Below, piece by piece: positions 51,573 through 61,245 of a stretch of 64,000 nt of DNA. Every line of letters begins with the position of its first letter. The first letter of the stretch is position 1. The translations under genes were made by a program, and so were the position numbers. The stretch lies in NCBI GenBank assembly GCA_048498515.1, contig JBEHXV010000011.1:62001-126000 (forward strand). Reading direction: 5' to 3'. This DNA is from UBA4416 sp048498515. Its GTDB lineage: Bacteria > Bacteroidota > Bacteroidia > B-17B0 > Aurantibacillaceae. The notes beneath the pieces are model-generated. The model searched no databases. It was not told where the DNA came from and saw only the letters and a program-made list of their open reading frames with translations.

Positions 51573-54242
51573 ATGGAATCGAATAAAATACGTCAAACGT
51601 TTTTGGATTTTTTCAAATCAAAGGGTCACGAAATTGTCCCCTCTGCCCCAATGGTCGTAAAAGGCGACCCAACCCTGATGTTCATTAACTCTGGGATGGC
51701 ACCTTTTAAAGATATTTTTTTAGGCAACGCGCCTATCAAATATCCCCGTGTGGCCGATACCCAAAAATGTTTGCGTGTAAGCGGAAAACATAACGACCTG
51801 GAAGAGGTTGGTGTTGACACCTACCACCATACCATGTTTGAGATGCTTGGTAACTGGAGCTTTGGCGACTATTTTAAGAAAGAGGCCATTGCCTGGGCCT
51901 GGGAATTGCTAACCGAAGTTTACAAGATCGATAAATCGCGTTTATATGTAACGGTGTTTGAAGGCAGCCCTGAAGAGAATGTACCTTTTGACCAGGAAGC
52001 CTATGATACCTGGAAACAATATGTAAGCGAAGACCGGATTTTAAAAGGCAATAAAAAAGATAATTTCTGGGAAATGGGCGATACCGGTCCTTGCGGACCC
52101 TGCACCGAGATTCACTATGACGGCCGGAGCGATGCCGAACGTGCAAAAGTGGATGGCGCCACATTAGTGAATAACGATGATCCACAGGTAATTGAAATAT
52201 GGAACAACGTATTCATGGAATTTATGCGCAAAGCCGATAAAAGCCTGGAAAAATTGCCTGCCCAGCATGTTGATACGGGCATGGGCTTTGAGCGTTTGGT
52301 ACGTGTGCTGCAAGGCAAGCAATCTAATTACGATACGGATGTATTTACGCCTTTACTCAATAAAATTGAAGACCTGAGTGGTTTGCGTTATAAACCGGAA
52401 GACGAAGAGCACCATAAAAAACAACTCATCATTAACATTGCCATGCGTGTGATTGCCGATCACATCCGCACCATTTCCTTTTCCATTGCCGATGGCCAAT
52501 TGCCAAGCAATACCGGTGCTGGTTATGTGATCCGTCGTATCCTGCGCCGTGCTATCCGTTATGGGTACCAATCGTTAAATATTAAGGAACCTTTCATGCA
52601 CCGCATTGTGCCTACACTGGCAAACCAGTTGGGCCAACAGTTCCCCGAACTGCAATCGCAAAAAATACTGATTGAAAAGGTTATTAAAGAGGAAGAGGTT
52701 TCTTTTTATAAAACACTGGAAATTGGTTTAAAACGCATTGACCAGGTGTGTATTGATCTAACCAATTCAAAAACCAGCAAAGTTATTGATGGCAAAGTGG
52801 TATTTGAATTGTACGATACGTTTGGCTTTCCTTTGGACCTTACATCATTGATCGCACGTGGTTATGACCTGAGCATTGATGAAGAGGAATTTAAAAAATT
52901 ACTGGATGAGCAAAAGAACCGCTCACGTGCTGCCACCTCAATGGATACAGACGACTGGGTATCTGTTGAGAAGAACAAAAAGACATCGGACAGCTCTGTT
53001 GCCGAAACAGAATTTGTTGGTTATACCGACCTGGAATCGGAAGCAAACATTATCCGTTACCGCAAAGTAAAGGCAAAAAACAAAGAGCAGTTTCAAATTG
53101 TATTAGACAAAACTCCTTTTTATGCGGAGAGTGGTGGACAGGTTGGTGATTCGGGAACGCTTGAGAACATTAATGAGAAAATAAACATCACCGATACCAA
53201 AAAAGAGAACGGTGTCATCATTCATTTTGCCGATAAGCTTCCTGAAAACATGGACGCGACTTTCACCGCAAAAGTAAATCGCAGTAAACGTAGTTTTACG
53301 GAAAACAACCATAGCGCAACGCACTTGCTTCATGCCGCTTTACGCCAGGTATTGGGGACGCATGTGGAACAAAAAGGAAGTCTGGTAAACGACGAGTACC
53401 TGCGTTTCGATTTCTCTCATTTCTCAAAAATTACAGATGAGGAATTACAGGAAATTGAAAAGATCGTGAATATAAAAATCCGCGAGAACATTCACAGCAG
53501 TATTAAGCAAATGACCATTGACGACGCTAAAAAAACCGGTGCGATGGCTTTGTTTGGCGAAAAATATGGTGATGTGGTTCGCGTCGTAGAGTTTGACAGG
53601 AATTACTCCATTGAGTTATGTGGTGGAACACATGTGAAAGCTACCGGACAAATCGGCTACTTCAAGATTATTTCCGAAAGCGCCGTGGCTGCCGGGATCC
53701 GTCGAATTGAAGCGGTTACAGCCGTGAAAGCGGAAGAGTTTTTTGATAACCAGACGGCCATTTTAAATGAGGTAAAAGCCTTATTAAAAAACAACAAAGA
53801 TGTGGTAAAGAGCTTAAGCAATTTAGTGGAAGAGAACAGTGAGTTACAAAAGCAATTACAGGTTTTATTGAAAGAAAAGGCACAGGGTATTAAACAAAAC
53901 CTGCTAAGCAAAGTTCAAAACAAGAATGGCATCAACCTGATCGTTGAAAAAATAAGTTTCGACAGCGCCGAGGAGATCAAGAACATCTTGTTTGAGATTC
54001 GTCAGCAAACGGAAAACTGCGTATGCATTATTGGTGCCGAAGTAAAAGGCAAGCCAAGTATTTCGGTAATTATTGACGACAACCTGGTAAAAGATAAGAA
54101 CCTGAATGCTGGAAATATCATTAAAGACCTTGCCAAAGAAATTAACGGTGGAGGTGGCGGACAGCCTTTCTATGCACAGGCCGGCGGCAGCAAGCTGGAA
54201 GGACTGAATGCCGCTATTGAAAAAGCGAAAAGTTTATTTTAA
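51573..54242 (+). CDS. alaS: Alanine-tRNA ligase
   Basis: The 889-aa protein is full length. The class II catalytic core starts at once (IRQTFLDFFKSKGHEIVPSA, GDPTLMFINSGMAPFKDIFL, then PRVADTQKCLRVSGKHNDL). WEMGDTGPCGPCTEIHYD and HVDTGMGFERL are typical. The editing domain has the HSATHLLHAAL and CGGTH (ELCGGTHVKATG) zinc motifs. A C-terminal coiled coil and DHHA1-like domain end in NGGGGGQPFYAQAGGS. It charges tRNA-Ala with alanine and clears mischarged Ser or Gly. The nearby strong terminator at 54326-54361 serves both this gene and the converging T9SS gene. The start codon is 29 nt after a weak TATATTCG box. Confidence 0.98.
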   Translation: MESNKIRQTFLDFFKSKGHEIVPSAPMVVKGDPTLMFINSGMAPFKDIFLGNAPIKYPRVADTQKCLRVSGKHNDLEEVGVDTYHHTMFEMLGNWSFGDYFKKEAIAWAWELLTEVYKIDKSRLYVTVFEGSPEENVPFDQEAYDTWKQYVSEDRILKGNKKDNFWEMGDTGPCGPCTEIHYDGRSDAERAKVDGATLVNNDDPQVIEIWNNVFMEFMRKADKSLEKLPAQHVDTGMGFERLVRVLQGKQSNYDTDVFTPLLNKIEDLSGLRYKPEDEEHHKKQLIINIAMRVIADHIRTISFSIADGQLPSNTGAGYVIRRILRRAIRYGYQSLNIKEPFMHRIVPTLANQLGQQFPELQSQKILIEKVIKEEEVSFYKTLEIGLKRIDQVCIDLTNSKTSKVIDGKVVFELYDTFGFPLDLTSLIARGYDLSIDEEEFKKLLDEQKNRSRAATSMDTDDWVSVEKNKKTSDSSVAETEFVGYTDLESEANIIRYRKVKAKNKEQFQIVLDKTPFYAESGGQVGDSGTLENINEKINITDTKKENGVIIHFADKLPENMDATFTAKVNRSKRSFTENNHSATHLLHAALRQVLGTHVEQKGSLVNDEYLRFDFSHFSKITDEELQEIEKIVNIKIRENIHSSIKQMTIDDAKKTGAMALFGEKYGDVVRVVEFDRNYSIELCGGTHVKATGQIGYFKIISESAVAAGIRRIEAVTAVKAEEFFDNQTAILNEVKALLKNNKDVVKSLSNLVEENSELQKQLQVLLKEKAQGIKQNLLSKVQNKNGINLIVEKISFDSAEEIKNILFEIRQQTENCVCIIGAEVKGKPSISVIIDDNLVKDKNLNAGNIIKDLAKEINGGGGGQPFYAQAGGSKLEGLNAAIEKAKSLF

Positions 54243-54294
54243 TTAAAATGTCATGCTGTCACGACGTGTCTTGATGATTCAACATCTCAAGAGA

Positions 54295-54313
54295 CCCTGA
54301 ATCAAGTTCAGGG
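54295..54313 (+). repeat. CCCTGAA/TTCAGGG dispersed hairpin
   Basis: Seven-base arms around TCAAG, in the context AGACCCTGAATCAAGTTCAG. This sequence is familiar as a widespread bacterial intergenic repeat. It lies between the alaS stop and the terminator. Confidence 0.6.
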
Positions 54314-54325
54314 TGACGATAAACG

Positions 54326-54361
54326 AAAAAAGCCGTCACAATTAATCGTGACGGCTTTTTT
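54326..54361. terminator. Bidirectional intrinsic terminator
   Basis: A perfect 14-bp stem (54326-54339 and 54348-54361), AAAAAAGCCGTCAC against its complement, with an 8-bp loop and T-runs on both strands. It ends alaS and the converging type B T9SS gene. Confidence 0.92.
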
Positions 54362-54362
54362 A

Positions 54363-57300
54363 TTATTTAAGCAAGGTTACATGCCCAATGTAGTCATGTG
54401 TTTTCTCAAACACATCTTTCAGTTTCACTTTCCAGATATACACATCCTGCTGCACGACATCTGATTTTCCCTGCCTTTTGCCGTCCCAACCTTTTCGAAT
54501 ATCATCTGTATAATAGATCCTCTCGCCCCAGCGGTCGAAGATCCACATTTCATATTTTTCTATCCCAATACCCATACCTGTAAACAGGTCATTCACCCCA
54601 TCCCCGTTATTAGGCGTAAACGCATTGGGAATATAGAATGTAAATTCAGGCAATACTTCTACAATTACAGAAGTACGATCGGTGCATCCATGAACGGAAG
54701 TTACCAACAGATCGATGATATATTCTCCCGAATTGGTATAAGCATGTGTTGGATTTGTTACTGTGGAGGTATTGGCAGCAGCTGTTGAGAATTGATCGCC
54801 GAAATTCCATAAATACGTAAAGGCATTTTGTGAGTTATCCTGGATACTGATATTCGGATCAAGAACGCCAACGGCTTGTGGGTTTGCCGAAAAAGCGGCA
54901 ACAGGCTGTTCGTATACTTCTATCATTTGCGAAATGGATAATGAAGAACTGCAGCCGTGATTACTGGTAGCCGTTAAAGTGACACTGTACAAGCCTGTTT
55001 GCGAATAGCAATGTGCCGGGTTTTGGTCGGTACCCGAATCTCCGTCGCCAAAATTCCAGCTCCAGGCCTGGATCGCATCAGGTGAAGCAACAGTCGATTG
55101 GTCTGTAAAATTCACACAATGCTCAGGGCAGCCTTTCGGTATATTGACTGTATAATCAATCACCGGTTTTTTATAAAAATCAATCACCACCGGCGAACTT
55201 ACATTCTGGCAAGGCGCATTGGCGATAGCCGTTAAGGTTAAGGTTACCGAACCATTGGCATACTCAGAGGCCGCGGGATCATAACTTGCAATAGCCGTTG
55301 TATTGTTTGGATGAAAGCTTCCTGTACCACCGCTCCACATAACGCCGCTCACCGATCCTCCTGCAGTTCCGTTCAATGGAAGACCCGTCGTTCCTTCACA
55401 GCTTGCCGCCACGGCGCCGGCATTTACAGTTGGTAAAGGCAATACAGTTACCACAACATCATCGGTCGATTGGCAGGAAGTGGCTGTTTCAGTAGTTGTA
55501 ACCGTATAGTGTGTTACAACTGGAATAAGACTGCTGTTAATACCTGTTACAGTTGGGTCGGCAACCGTTGCACTACTCAGGTTGGTAGCAGACGACCAGA
55601 CATAGGTATAACCTGTAGTAGTGCTTGTACCTATTGTTCCGTTTTGAACAGCGCATAAGGTCATGGAACTTCCTGCTTCCGAAACCGGCAGCGGGTTAAC
55701 CGTTGCAGCAGTCGTGTTACTTGAGCTACATCCGTTCAACGTCACTGTTAATGTATAATCGGTAGTAGCCGGTGCTGTTCCTGTATTGCTAAGTGTAACC
55801 TGTGGATTGGCAACAGAGGTATTGCTTAAGCCTGTAGCCGGGTTCCAGCTATAGCTATAGCCTGCCACTACCGGCGATCCCAGGTTGCCGGATTGATTTT
55901 GACAAAATGCAACAGGAGAACCCGCGTTGGCAATTGGTAATTGGTTGACAGTAATTAATGTTTGGCCAATTCCCGAACAACCATTAGAGCTTGTAACAGT
56001 TACACTGTAATTGGTTGTTGTTGCAGGGCTCACAGTAAGGCTCGACGCTGTTGAAAAAGCAGTACTACCAGGAGAATCCCACGAGCTGGTATAACCTATG
56101 CCGTTTGGTGTAACAGTAAGCGATGCTGTTTGCCCGGCGCAAATAGTTTGGTTAGCCGACGCGTTTACCGGTAAAAAATTTAATACTGTTACATCAACAG
56201 GTGTTATTGGGCTCACACAGCCAAACGCGTTGGTTGTATTCACATAATACATGGTACTTGCTGTTAAAGAAGGGGTCGTATAAGCTGCATTGCTTGCCAG
56301 TAAATTTCCTGAAACAGCAGCATCATACCAATTATACGTTGGGCCGGGAGCCGTTGCCGTTAAGGTGGCAGATGAACCGGGGCAAATAGTAGCATTAGCC
56401 ACCGTTGGCGCTGCCGGGTTTGGATTAACGGTGATGCTAAACACCAAAGCCGTACCCACACATGAGTTGGCAGATGGCGTAACAGATATAACCGCTGTTA
56501 CAGATGAAGCCGTTGAATTAACAGATGTAAATGACGGAATGTTACCTGTACCCGATGCAGCCATACCAATTGACGGCGCCGAGTTTGTCCAGCTGAAAAC
56601 CGTTGAAGGAATAGTACCTGTAAATGTGGAAGCCGGAACAGTACTACCTGCACAATAAACAGCATCGGGCGGCACTATAACTGTTGGTGTAGGATTTACA
56701 GACACCGTATAACTCATTGGCAAACCAACACATGAATTAGCAGAAGGCGTTACGGTAATAACACCCGAAATTTCAGCAAGTGTATTATTAGCCGCGTCAA
56801 ATACAGGAACTGTTGAAGCTCCCGAACCCAGGGCACCAATAGCGGTATTTGAATTGGTCCAGCTGTAAGTTGCCCCTGCAACATTGCCGGTAAAGGTTGT
56901 TGCAGTTACCGTAACACCATTACAATACGTGGCGCTTGGTACTGCATTAACCGTTGGAATTGGATTAACAACAATGGTAAAATCAGTTGGTGTACCCAGG
57001 CAGGAGTTTGCCGACGGTGTAACGGTTATAACTCCTGAGATCCCGGAAGCCGAACTGTTCGTTGCATTAAAACCTGGTATAGTGGCAACACCATTGGCGC
57101 CAGTTCCTATTGCTGTGTTGGAATTACTCCAGCTATAGGTTGTTGTGGCTACATTGCCTGTAAATGTTGTTGCCGCTACCGCGTCACCACTACAGTAAGT
57201 GGCGCTTGGTACCGCATTTACCACTGGCGTTGGATTCACCACTACGGTATAATTTGTCGGCACACCAGCACATGAATTGGCAGACGGTGTTACGGTAATA

Positions 57301-60300
57301 ATGCCCGATATGAATGTTGATGCGCTGTTTGTAGCATTAAACGAAGGCACTGTTGTAATACCTGAGGCACTTGTCCCGATGGCGGTATTGGAATTTGTCC
57401 AGCTATACGTTGCAGACGCGACACTTCCTGAGAAATTAACTGCGGGAACCACATCGCCATTACAATAAGTAGCGCTCGCAACAGCGTTAACCGTTGGAAT
57501 TGGGTTAACCAGCACCGTATAATTTGTTGGAGTACCAATGCATGAATTGGCCGATGGCGTTACTGTAATTATACCGGAAATACCTGAAGTGCCACTATTG
57601 GTTGCTGTAAATGCCGAAACTGTTGCTACCCCCGATGATGCCACACCAGTGGCAGTATTGGAATTTGTCCAGTTATAAGTAGCCCCTGTTGTATTTCCTG
57701 TGAATGTAACTGCAGGTACCAAAACTCCACTGCAATAAGTCGCACTTGGCACAGTATTCACTGTAGGTAAAGGGTTTACCGTTATGGTATAATTTGTTGG
57801 CGCACCAACACAGAAATTAGCAGATGGTGTAACCGTCACAACACCTGAAATTCCGGAAGCACCACTATTAGTGGCAGTAAAGGTAGGTGTATTTCCTGTA
57901 CCCAACGCTGTTAAACCAACAGCCGGGTTTGTATTTGCCCAGCTATAGGTAGTACTGGTTACACTGCCGGTAAAAGCAGTAGCAGGAACTGTAATGCCGC
58001 TGCAGTATGTTGCACTTGGTACGGCATCAACCACCGGTATTGGGTTTACCATGATGCTGTAATTTGTTGGTGTACCCACACAAGAGTTAGCGGAAGGAGT
58101 TACAGTTATAACGCCTGAAATTCCTGATGCAGCAGTATTAAGCGCCGTAAACGAGGGAACGCTTGCCAAACCTGATGCACCTGTGCCAATAGCGGTATTT
58201 GAATTTGTCCAGCTGTAAGTTGCCGATGCTATGTTACCACTAAATGTAGTGGCAGGTACAGTAACTCCGCTGCAATAAGTTGCACTTGGAATAGCCGTTA
58301 CCGTTGGAATGGGATTTACCAGAACTGTATAGTTTGTTGGAACGCCTATGCAGGAATTAGCTCCCGGTGTAACGGTAATAACCCCTGATATGCCTGCAGA
58401 AGTTGTATTTGTTGACGTAAAGGCCGGAGCATTTCCTGTACCGGACGCGGCTAAACCAATGGTTGAATTGGTATTTGTCCAGCTGTAAGTTGTACTTGTC
58501 ACGCTTCCCGAAAAAACGGCAGAAGGCACTGCTGCTCCACTACAATACGTTCCACTGGTAACCGCATTCACATTTGGTATTGGATTTACGGTTATGGAAT
58601 AACTCACCGGCGGCCCCACACAGGAATTAGCCGTTGGCGTCACAGATATGATTGCCGTTACCGGCGAAGCACTTGTATTGCTTGCAGTAAAAGCGGGTGT
58701 ATCGCCCGAACCGTTAGCCCCAAGGCCAATGGATGTATTTAAATTTGTCCAGGAATAGGTGGTGCCTGCAACGGTACTTGTAAAGGCCGACGCGGCAACA
58801 GTGGCGTTATGGCACACCGCAAGAGTTGGCGGTGTTGTCATATTCGGCAAAGGATTCACTGTGACCCGCCCCATAGCTGTATCCTGGCAGCCGTTAGGAT
58901 CGGTATAAGTACAGGTGTAATTTGTAGTACTACCGGGCGAAATGATATTGGAAGCTCCCGCTCCACCACCCGGCAACCAGGCATAGGTACCACCCGGGTT
59001 ATTAACAGTTGTGGTTAAGGTTGCCGCTGTTCCATTGCAAACTGTTTGTGAAGATGCCGATATGGTTGCTGCAGGAAATAACGAAACGGAATAGGTTAAA
59101 AATGTTTTGCAGTTTGTGTACGATGTTAGTTCACAAGTATAGTTAGTAGTTACAGTGGGCGATACGGTAATGCTTTGGGTGGTTTGCCCGCCCGGTGTCC
59201 ATGAATAGGTAAACAAACCTACCGGCGCGGTGAGCGTTGTTGTTTTCGTCGGGCAAATCTGGTTAATACCTGTAATAGCCAGTGGCGAACAGCTCGCATC
59301 AATATAGGCATACGCAAAATGCGCTCCACGTGTACAATCGCCAACGGTATACCTAACGGTTACGCATGTACCTATGTAGGGAGTAAGGTCAACCGCTACC
59401 GGCGACCAGTTCTTGTAATACACATTTGAACCTGCGCCTGATAATGTAAATCCGGGGATCCCCGGCCCGCCAGTAACAAGGTACTGTCCGCAGGCCACAG
59501 GGTTACCCGAACAATCAAATATATCCGTTTTAAAAAACGGCTGTTCCTGGTTTGTATGATCTGTTCCTGCATCCTGGATCACCACAGCATAGTAATACAC
59601 AAATAAAGCGTTTGAGGCTGTGACTGAAAATTTTTGTTCGAGGGTTGCACCGCAGGCTCCTGGTACGCCACCTAAAAATTGCCCCGAAGTTCCAAAGGTC
59701 CCAAAATCGCCCAAGCGTAACGAATTAGGGCCACCCGAGGGGTTTACAATGGGAAAGCCGCCATAAGGATCGGTGCCTGCACCACTGGTTACTGAATGTT
59801 GCTGCGCTGTTGTTCCGTAATACATGGGTATGTATGATGGTGTTGGCGCGCCAGCCGCGCCAATATTTACGGCGCCTGTTGTTCCCGACCATCCCGATAA
59901 GTTCCCTGAATCGTATCCAATGTTGGAACAAGCCGGTTGCAATGGCGCCGCGGGCTGGTTCACATGGTATTGAATGGTCAGGGAATAATTGATGCAGGTT
60001 TCGGTAAATGTTGCAGTTGGATAATTATCGATCATCACGTAATAACAACTTCCGGCAGTTGCGGTGATGGAAAGAATGCTGTTCATGTAATTGGCTCCTG
60101 TAAAGTTTGTGGATACCCAATTGGAACCTGTTGCGTTTGGAACCGTATTATACACCATAATAGCAGGTGGTGTTCCATAGGCATTTGTCATCATGATGTC
60201 AATTACGCCACTGCTTGGAGCACAGAAATAATACAACCAATCCTTTCCATCGGGTGTAATACCATATGGGCTCAGCGGGTTGTAATTATCAACATGGCCA

Positions 60301-60458
60301 CAGGTGGTTCCGCTTGCCGAAAAAGGCAATGTAATGGGAGCCGCTGCCGCCGCGGTTGCATTATCGCCACCCTGTGAAAAAACAGTTTTGGGTGCAAGGG
60401 ATGCTATTAAAAATAAGGCCAGGACCAGCCACTTTTTGGAAAATAAAAATGAATTCAT
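54363..60458 (-). CDS. Giant PKD-like repeat protein with T9SS type B (CHU_C) sorting domain
   Basis: The start at 60458 matches the signal peptide (FSKKWLVLALFLIASLAPKT, then VFSQ); the ORF opens six codons earlier. The 2031-aa protein begins with a lectin-like, jelly-roll region (about 30-410). Ig-like segments follow, then nine tandem 90-aa PKD-like repeats (about 540-1350) with YCSG, YSWTNSNTAIG and ISGVITVTPSANSCVG as anchors. More Ig-like domains and two PKD domains (WNFGDGDSGTDQNPAH; YLWNFGDQF) lead to the type B end: IPNAFTPNNGDGVNDLF, IFDRWGERIYY, WDGKRQG. Such proteins are surface adhesins, moved by T9SS and linked to gliding. I infer adhesion; no enzyme motif is seen. Confidence 0.94.
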   Translation of the reverse strand: MNSFLFSKKWLVLALFLIASLAPKTVFSQGGDNATAAAAAPITLPFSASGTTCGHVDNYNPLSPYGITPDGKDWLYYFCAPSSGVIDIMMTNAYGTPPAIMVYNTVPNATGSNWVSTNFTGANYMNSILSITATAGSCYYVMIDNYPTATFTETCINYSLTIQYHVNQPAAPLQPACSNIGYDSGNLSGWSGTTGAVNIGAAGAPTPSYIPMYYGTTAQQHSVTSGAGTDPYGGFPIVNPSGGPNSLRLGDFGTFGTSGQFLGGVPGACGATLEQKFSVTASNALFVYYYAVVIQDAGTDHTNQEQPFFKTDIFDCSGNPVACGQYLVTGGPGIPGFTLSGAGSNVYYKNWSPVAVDLTPYIGTCVTVRYTVGDCTRGAHFAYAYIDASCSPLAITGINQICPTKTTTLTAPVGLFTYSWTPGGQTTQSITVSPTVTTNYTCELTSYTNCKTFLTYSVSLFPAATISASSQTVCNGTAATLTTTVNNPGGTYAWLPGGGAGASNIISPGSTTNYTCTYTDPNGCQDTAMGRVTVNPLPNMTTPPTLAVCHNATVAASAFTSTVAGTTYSWTNLNTSIGLGANGSGDTPAFTASNTSASPVTAIISVTPTANSCVGPPVSYSITVNPIPNVNAVTSGTYCSGAAVPSAVFSGSVTSTTYSWTNTNSTIGLAASGTGNAPAFTSTNTTSAGISGVITVTPGANSCIGVPTNYTVLVNPIPTVTAIPSATYCSGVTVPATTFSGNIASATYSWTNSNTAIGTGASGLASVPSFTALNTAASGISGVITVTPSANSCVGTPTNYSIMVNPIPVVDAVPSATYCSGITVPATAFTGSVTSTTYSWANTNPAVGLTALGTGNTPTFTATNSGASGISGVVTVTPSANFCVGAPTNYTITVNPLPTVNTVPSATYCSGVLVPAVTFTGNTTGATYNWTNSNTATGVASSGVATVSAFTATNSGTSGISGIITVTPSANSCIGTPTNYTVLVNPIPTVNAVASATYCNGDVVPAVNFSGSVASATYSWTNSNTAIGTSASGITTVPSFNATNSASTFISGIITVTPSANSCAGVPTNYTVVVNPTPVVNAVPSATYCSGDAVAATTFTGNVATTTYSWSNSNTAIGTGANGVATIPGFNATNSSASGISGVITVTPSANSCLGTPTDFTIVVNPIPTVNAVPSATYCNGVTVTATTFTGNVAGATYSWTNSNTAIGALGSGASTVPVFDAANNTLAEISGVITVTPSANSCVGLPMSYTVSVNPTPTVIVPPDAVYCAGSTVPASTFTGTIPSTVFSWTNSAPSIGMAASGTGNIPSFTSVNSTASSVTAVISVTPSANSCVGTALVFSITVNPNPAAPTVANATICPGSSATLTATAPGPTYNWYDAAVSGNLLASNAAYTTPSLTASTMYYVNTTNAFGCVSPITPVDVTVLNFLPVNASANQTICAGQTASLTVTPNGIGYTSSWDSPGSTAFSTASSLTVSPATTTNYSVTVTSSNGCSGIGQTLITVNQLPIANAGSPVAFCQNQSGNLGSPVVAGYSYSWNPATGLSNTSVANPQVTLSNTGTAPATTDYTLTVTLNGCSSSNTTAATVNPLPVSEAGSSMTLCAVQNGTIGTSTTTGYTYVWSSATNLSSATVADPTVTGINSSLIPVVTHYTVTTTETATSCQSTDDVVVTVLPLPTVNAGAVAASCEGTTGLPLNGTAGGSVSGVMWSGGTGSFHPNNTTAIASYDPAASEYANGSVTLTLTAIANAPCQNVSSPVVIDFYKKPVIDYTVNIPKGCPEHCVNFTDQSTVASPDAIQAWSWNFGDGDSGTDQNPAHCYSQTGLYSVTLTATSNHGCSSSLSISQMIEVYEQPVAAFSANPQAVGVLDPNISIQDNSQNAFTYLWNFGDQFSTAAANTSTVTNPTHAYTNSGEYIIDLLVTSVHGCTDRTSVIVEVLPEFTFYIPNAFTPNNGDGVNDLFTGMGIGIEKYEMWIFDRWGERIYYTDDIRKGWDGKRQGKSDVVQQDVYIWKVKLKDVFEKTHDYIGHVTLLK
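56420..58850 (-). repeat. Nine tandem 270-bp coding repeats
   Basis: Each unit encodes about 90 residues starting PIPTVNAVPSATYCSG. The second to eighth copies are most alike; the first and last diverge (PLPNMTTPPTLAVC and PTPTVIVPPDAVYC), the usual sign of an array growing from its middle. Confidence 0.9.
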
Positions 60459-60476
60459 TATCTGATTTTTTAGCAA

Positions 60477-60761
60477 TTATAAAGAATTAAATTAGTTTTA
60501 TTTTGTAGATTTTTGGCAGTTGGAAACAATTTGAAAAATAATTTTTAATATGCTTTAAATATTTGTTAATCAATATTTTATATACAATATTTTATTTGAA
60601 AATTGTAATATTTCTGGAATAAATTCTTATAAAATTTCGCCCCTATAAAAATTCATTTTTTCTACAATATCACACCATAAACGAGCTGTTTTACATCTTA
60701 AGTAGATCTCTTTTTAAATGGCCAGATTATAATTTTTTTACAATTATTTAATTTCTACGTG
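60477..60761. other. AT-rich intergenic region, no gene seen
   Basis: This lies between two divergent genes. It is very AT-rich with no reading frame. I find no clear TAnnTTTG box for the minus-strand adhesin gene. A CACACCATAA-like word near 60671 resembles part of the 17-bp repeat at 3414 and 6112. Confidence 0.4.
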
Positions 60762-60783
60762 TAAACAAATTTGTTTATTTTTG
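60762..60783 (+). promoter_or_regulatory. Palindromic operator overlapping the TA promoter
   Basis: TAAACAAATTTGTTTA (60762-60777) is a perfect 16-bp palindrome. It overlaps TATTTTTG (60776-60783), an exact TAnnTTTG -7 box, with TTTC 20 bp upstream (60752-60755). The start codon follows at 60787, so the transcript would be leaderless or nearly so. The layout is classic for autorepression by the antitoxin. Confidence 0.65.
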
Positions 60784-60786
60784 TAT

Positions 60787-61245
60787 ATGACTTCAACATT
60801 AGATATCATAAAAGGAGTTCATCCGGGAATTATTCTTGACCGGGAACTTAAGCAAAGGAAATTACGCAAAGGACAGTTTGCCCTGTCTATTAAAGAGTAT
60901 CCACAAACACTTGGCAGTATTACCAAAGGCAAAAGAAAAATGAATATTCCTCTTGCGCTAAAGATAGAAGAGGCCCTGCAAATGGATGAAGGATATTTTA
61001 TGATCCTGCAAGTGTATTATGATATTGAAGAGGAAAAAAGAAAAAAACAACTTACGCCTGACTTATCGAAACTAAGACCTGTTTTATTTTGGGATACCAA
61101 AATTGAAAAGATAAACTGGCAGAAGCAAAAAAAAGCTGTTATCAAAAGGGTTTTTGAACGTGGTAATGAAACTGAAAAAAACGAAATTACCCGTTTTTAT
61201 GGAGAAGGAATTATTCATGAAACCTTAGCGTCTTATGAAAAGTAA
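60787..61245 (+). CDS. Antitoxin: XRE-type HTH fused to DUF6922-like domain
   Basis: The 152-aa protein starts at the ATG at 60787. Residues about 8-75 are a HigA/XRE-like helix-turn-helix (HPGIILDRELKQRKLRKGQF, IKEYPQTLGSITKGKRKMN). Residues about 95-150 (LRPVLFWDTKIEKINWQKQK, VIKRVFERG, ITRFYGEGIIHETL) match the DUF6922-like antitoxin domain usually found alone beside AbiEii-type toxins. The fusion joins DNA binding and probable toxin neutralisation in one chain. It overlaps the toxin gene by 11 nt. It likely represses its own operon through the palindrome at 60762-60777. Confidence 0.82.
   Translation: MTSTLDIIKGVHPGIILDRELKQRKLRKGQFALSIKEYPQTLGSITKGKRKMNIPLALKIEEALQMDEGYFMILQVYYDIEEEKRKKQLTPDLSKLRPVLFWDTKIEKINWQKQKKAVIKRVFERGNETEKNEITRFYGEGIIHETLASYEK

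Noticed and set aside
56420..58850. CRISPR-like regular repeats
   Set aside because: Units are 270 bp, in frame and coding for protein repeats.
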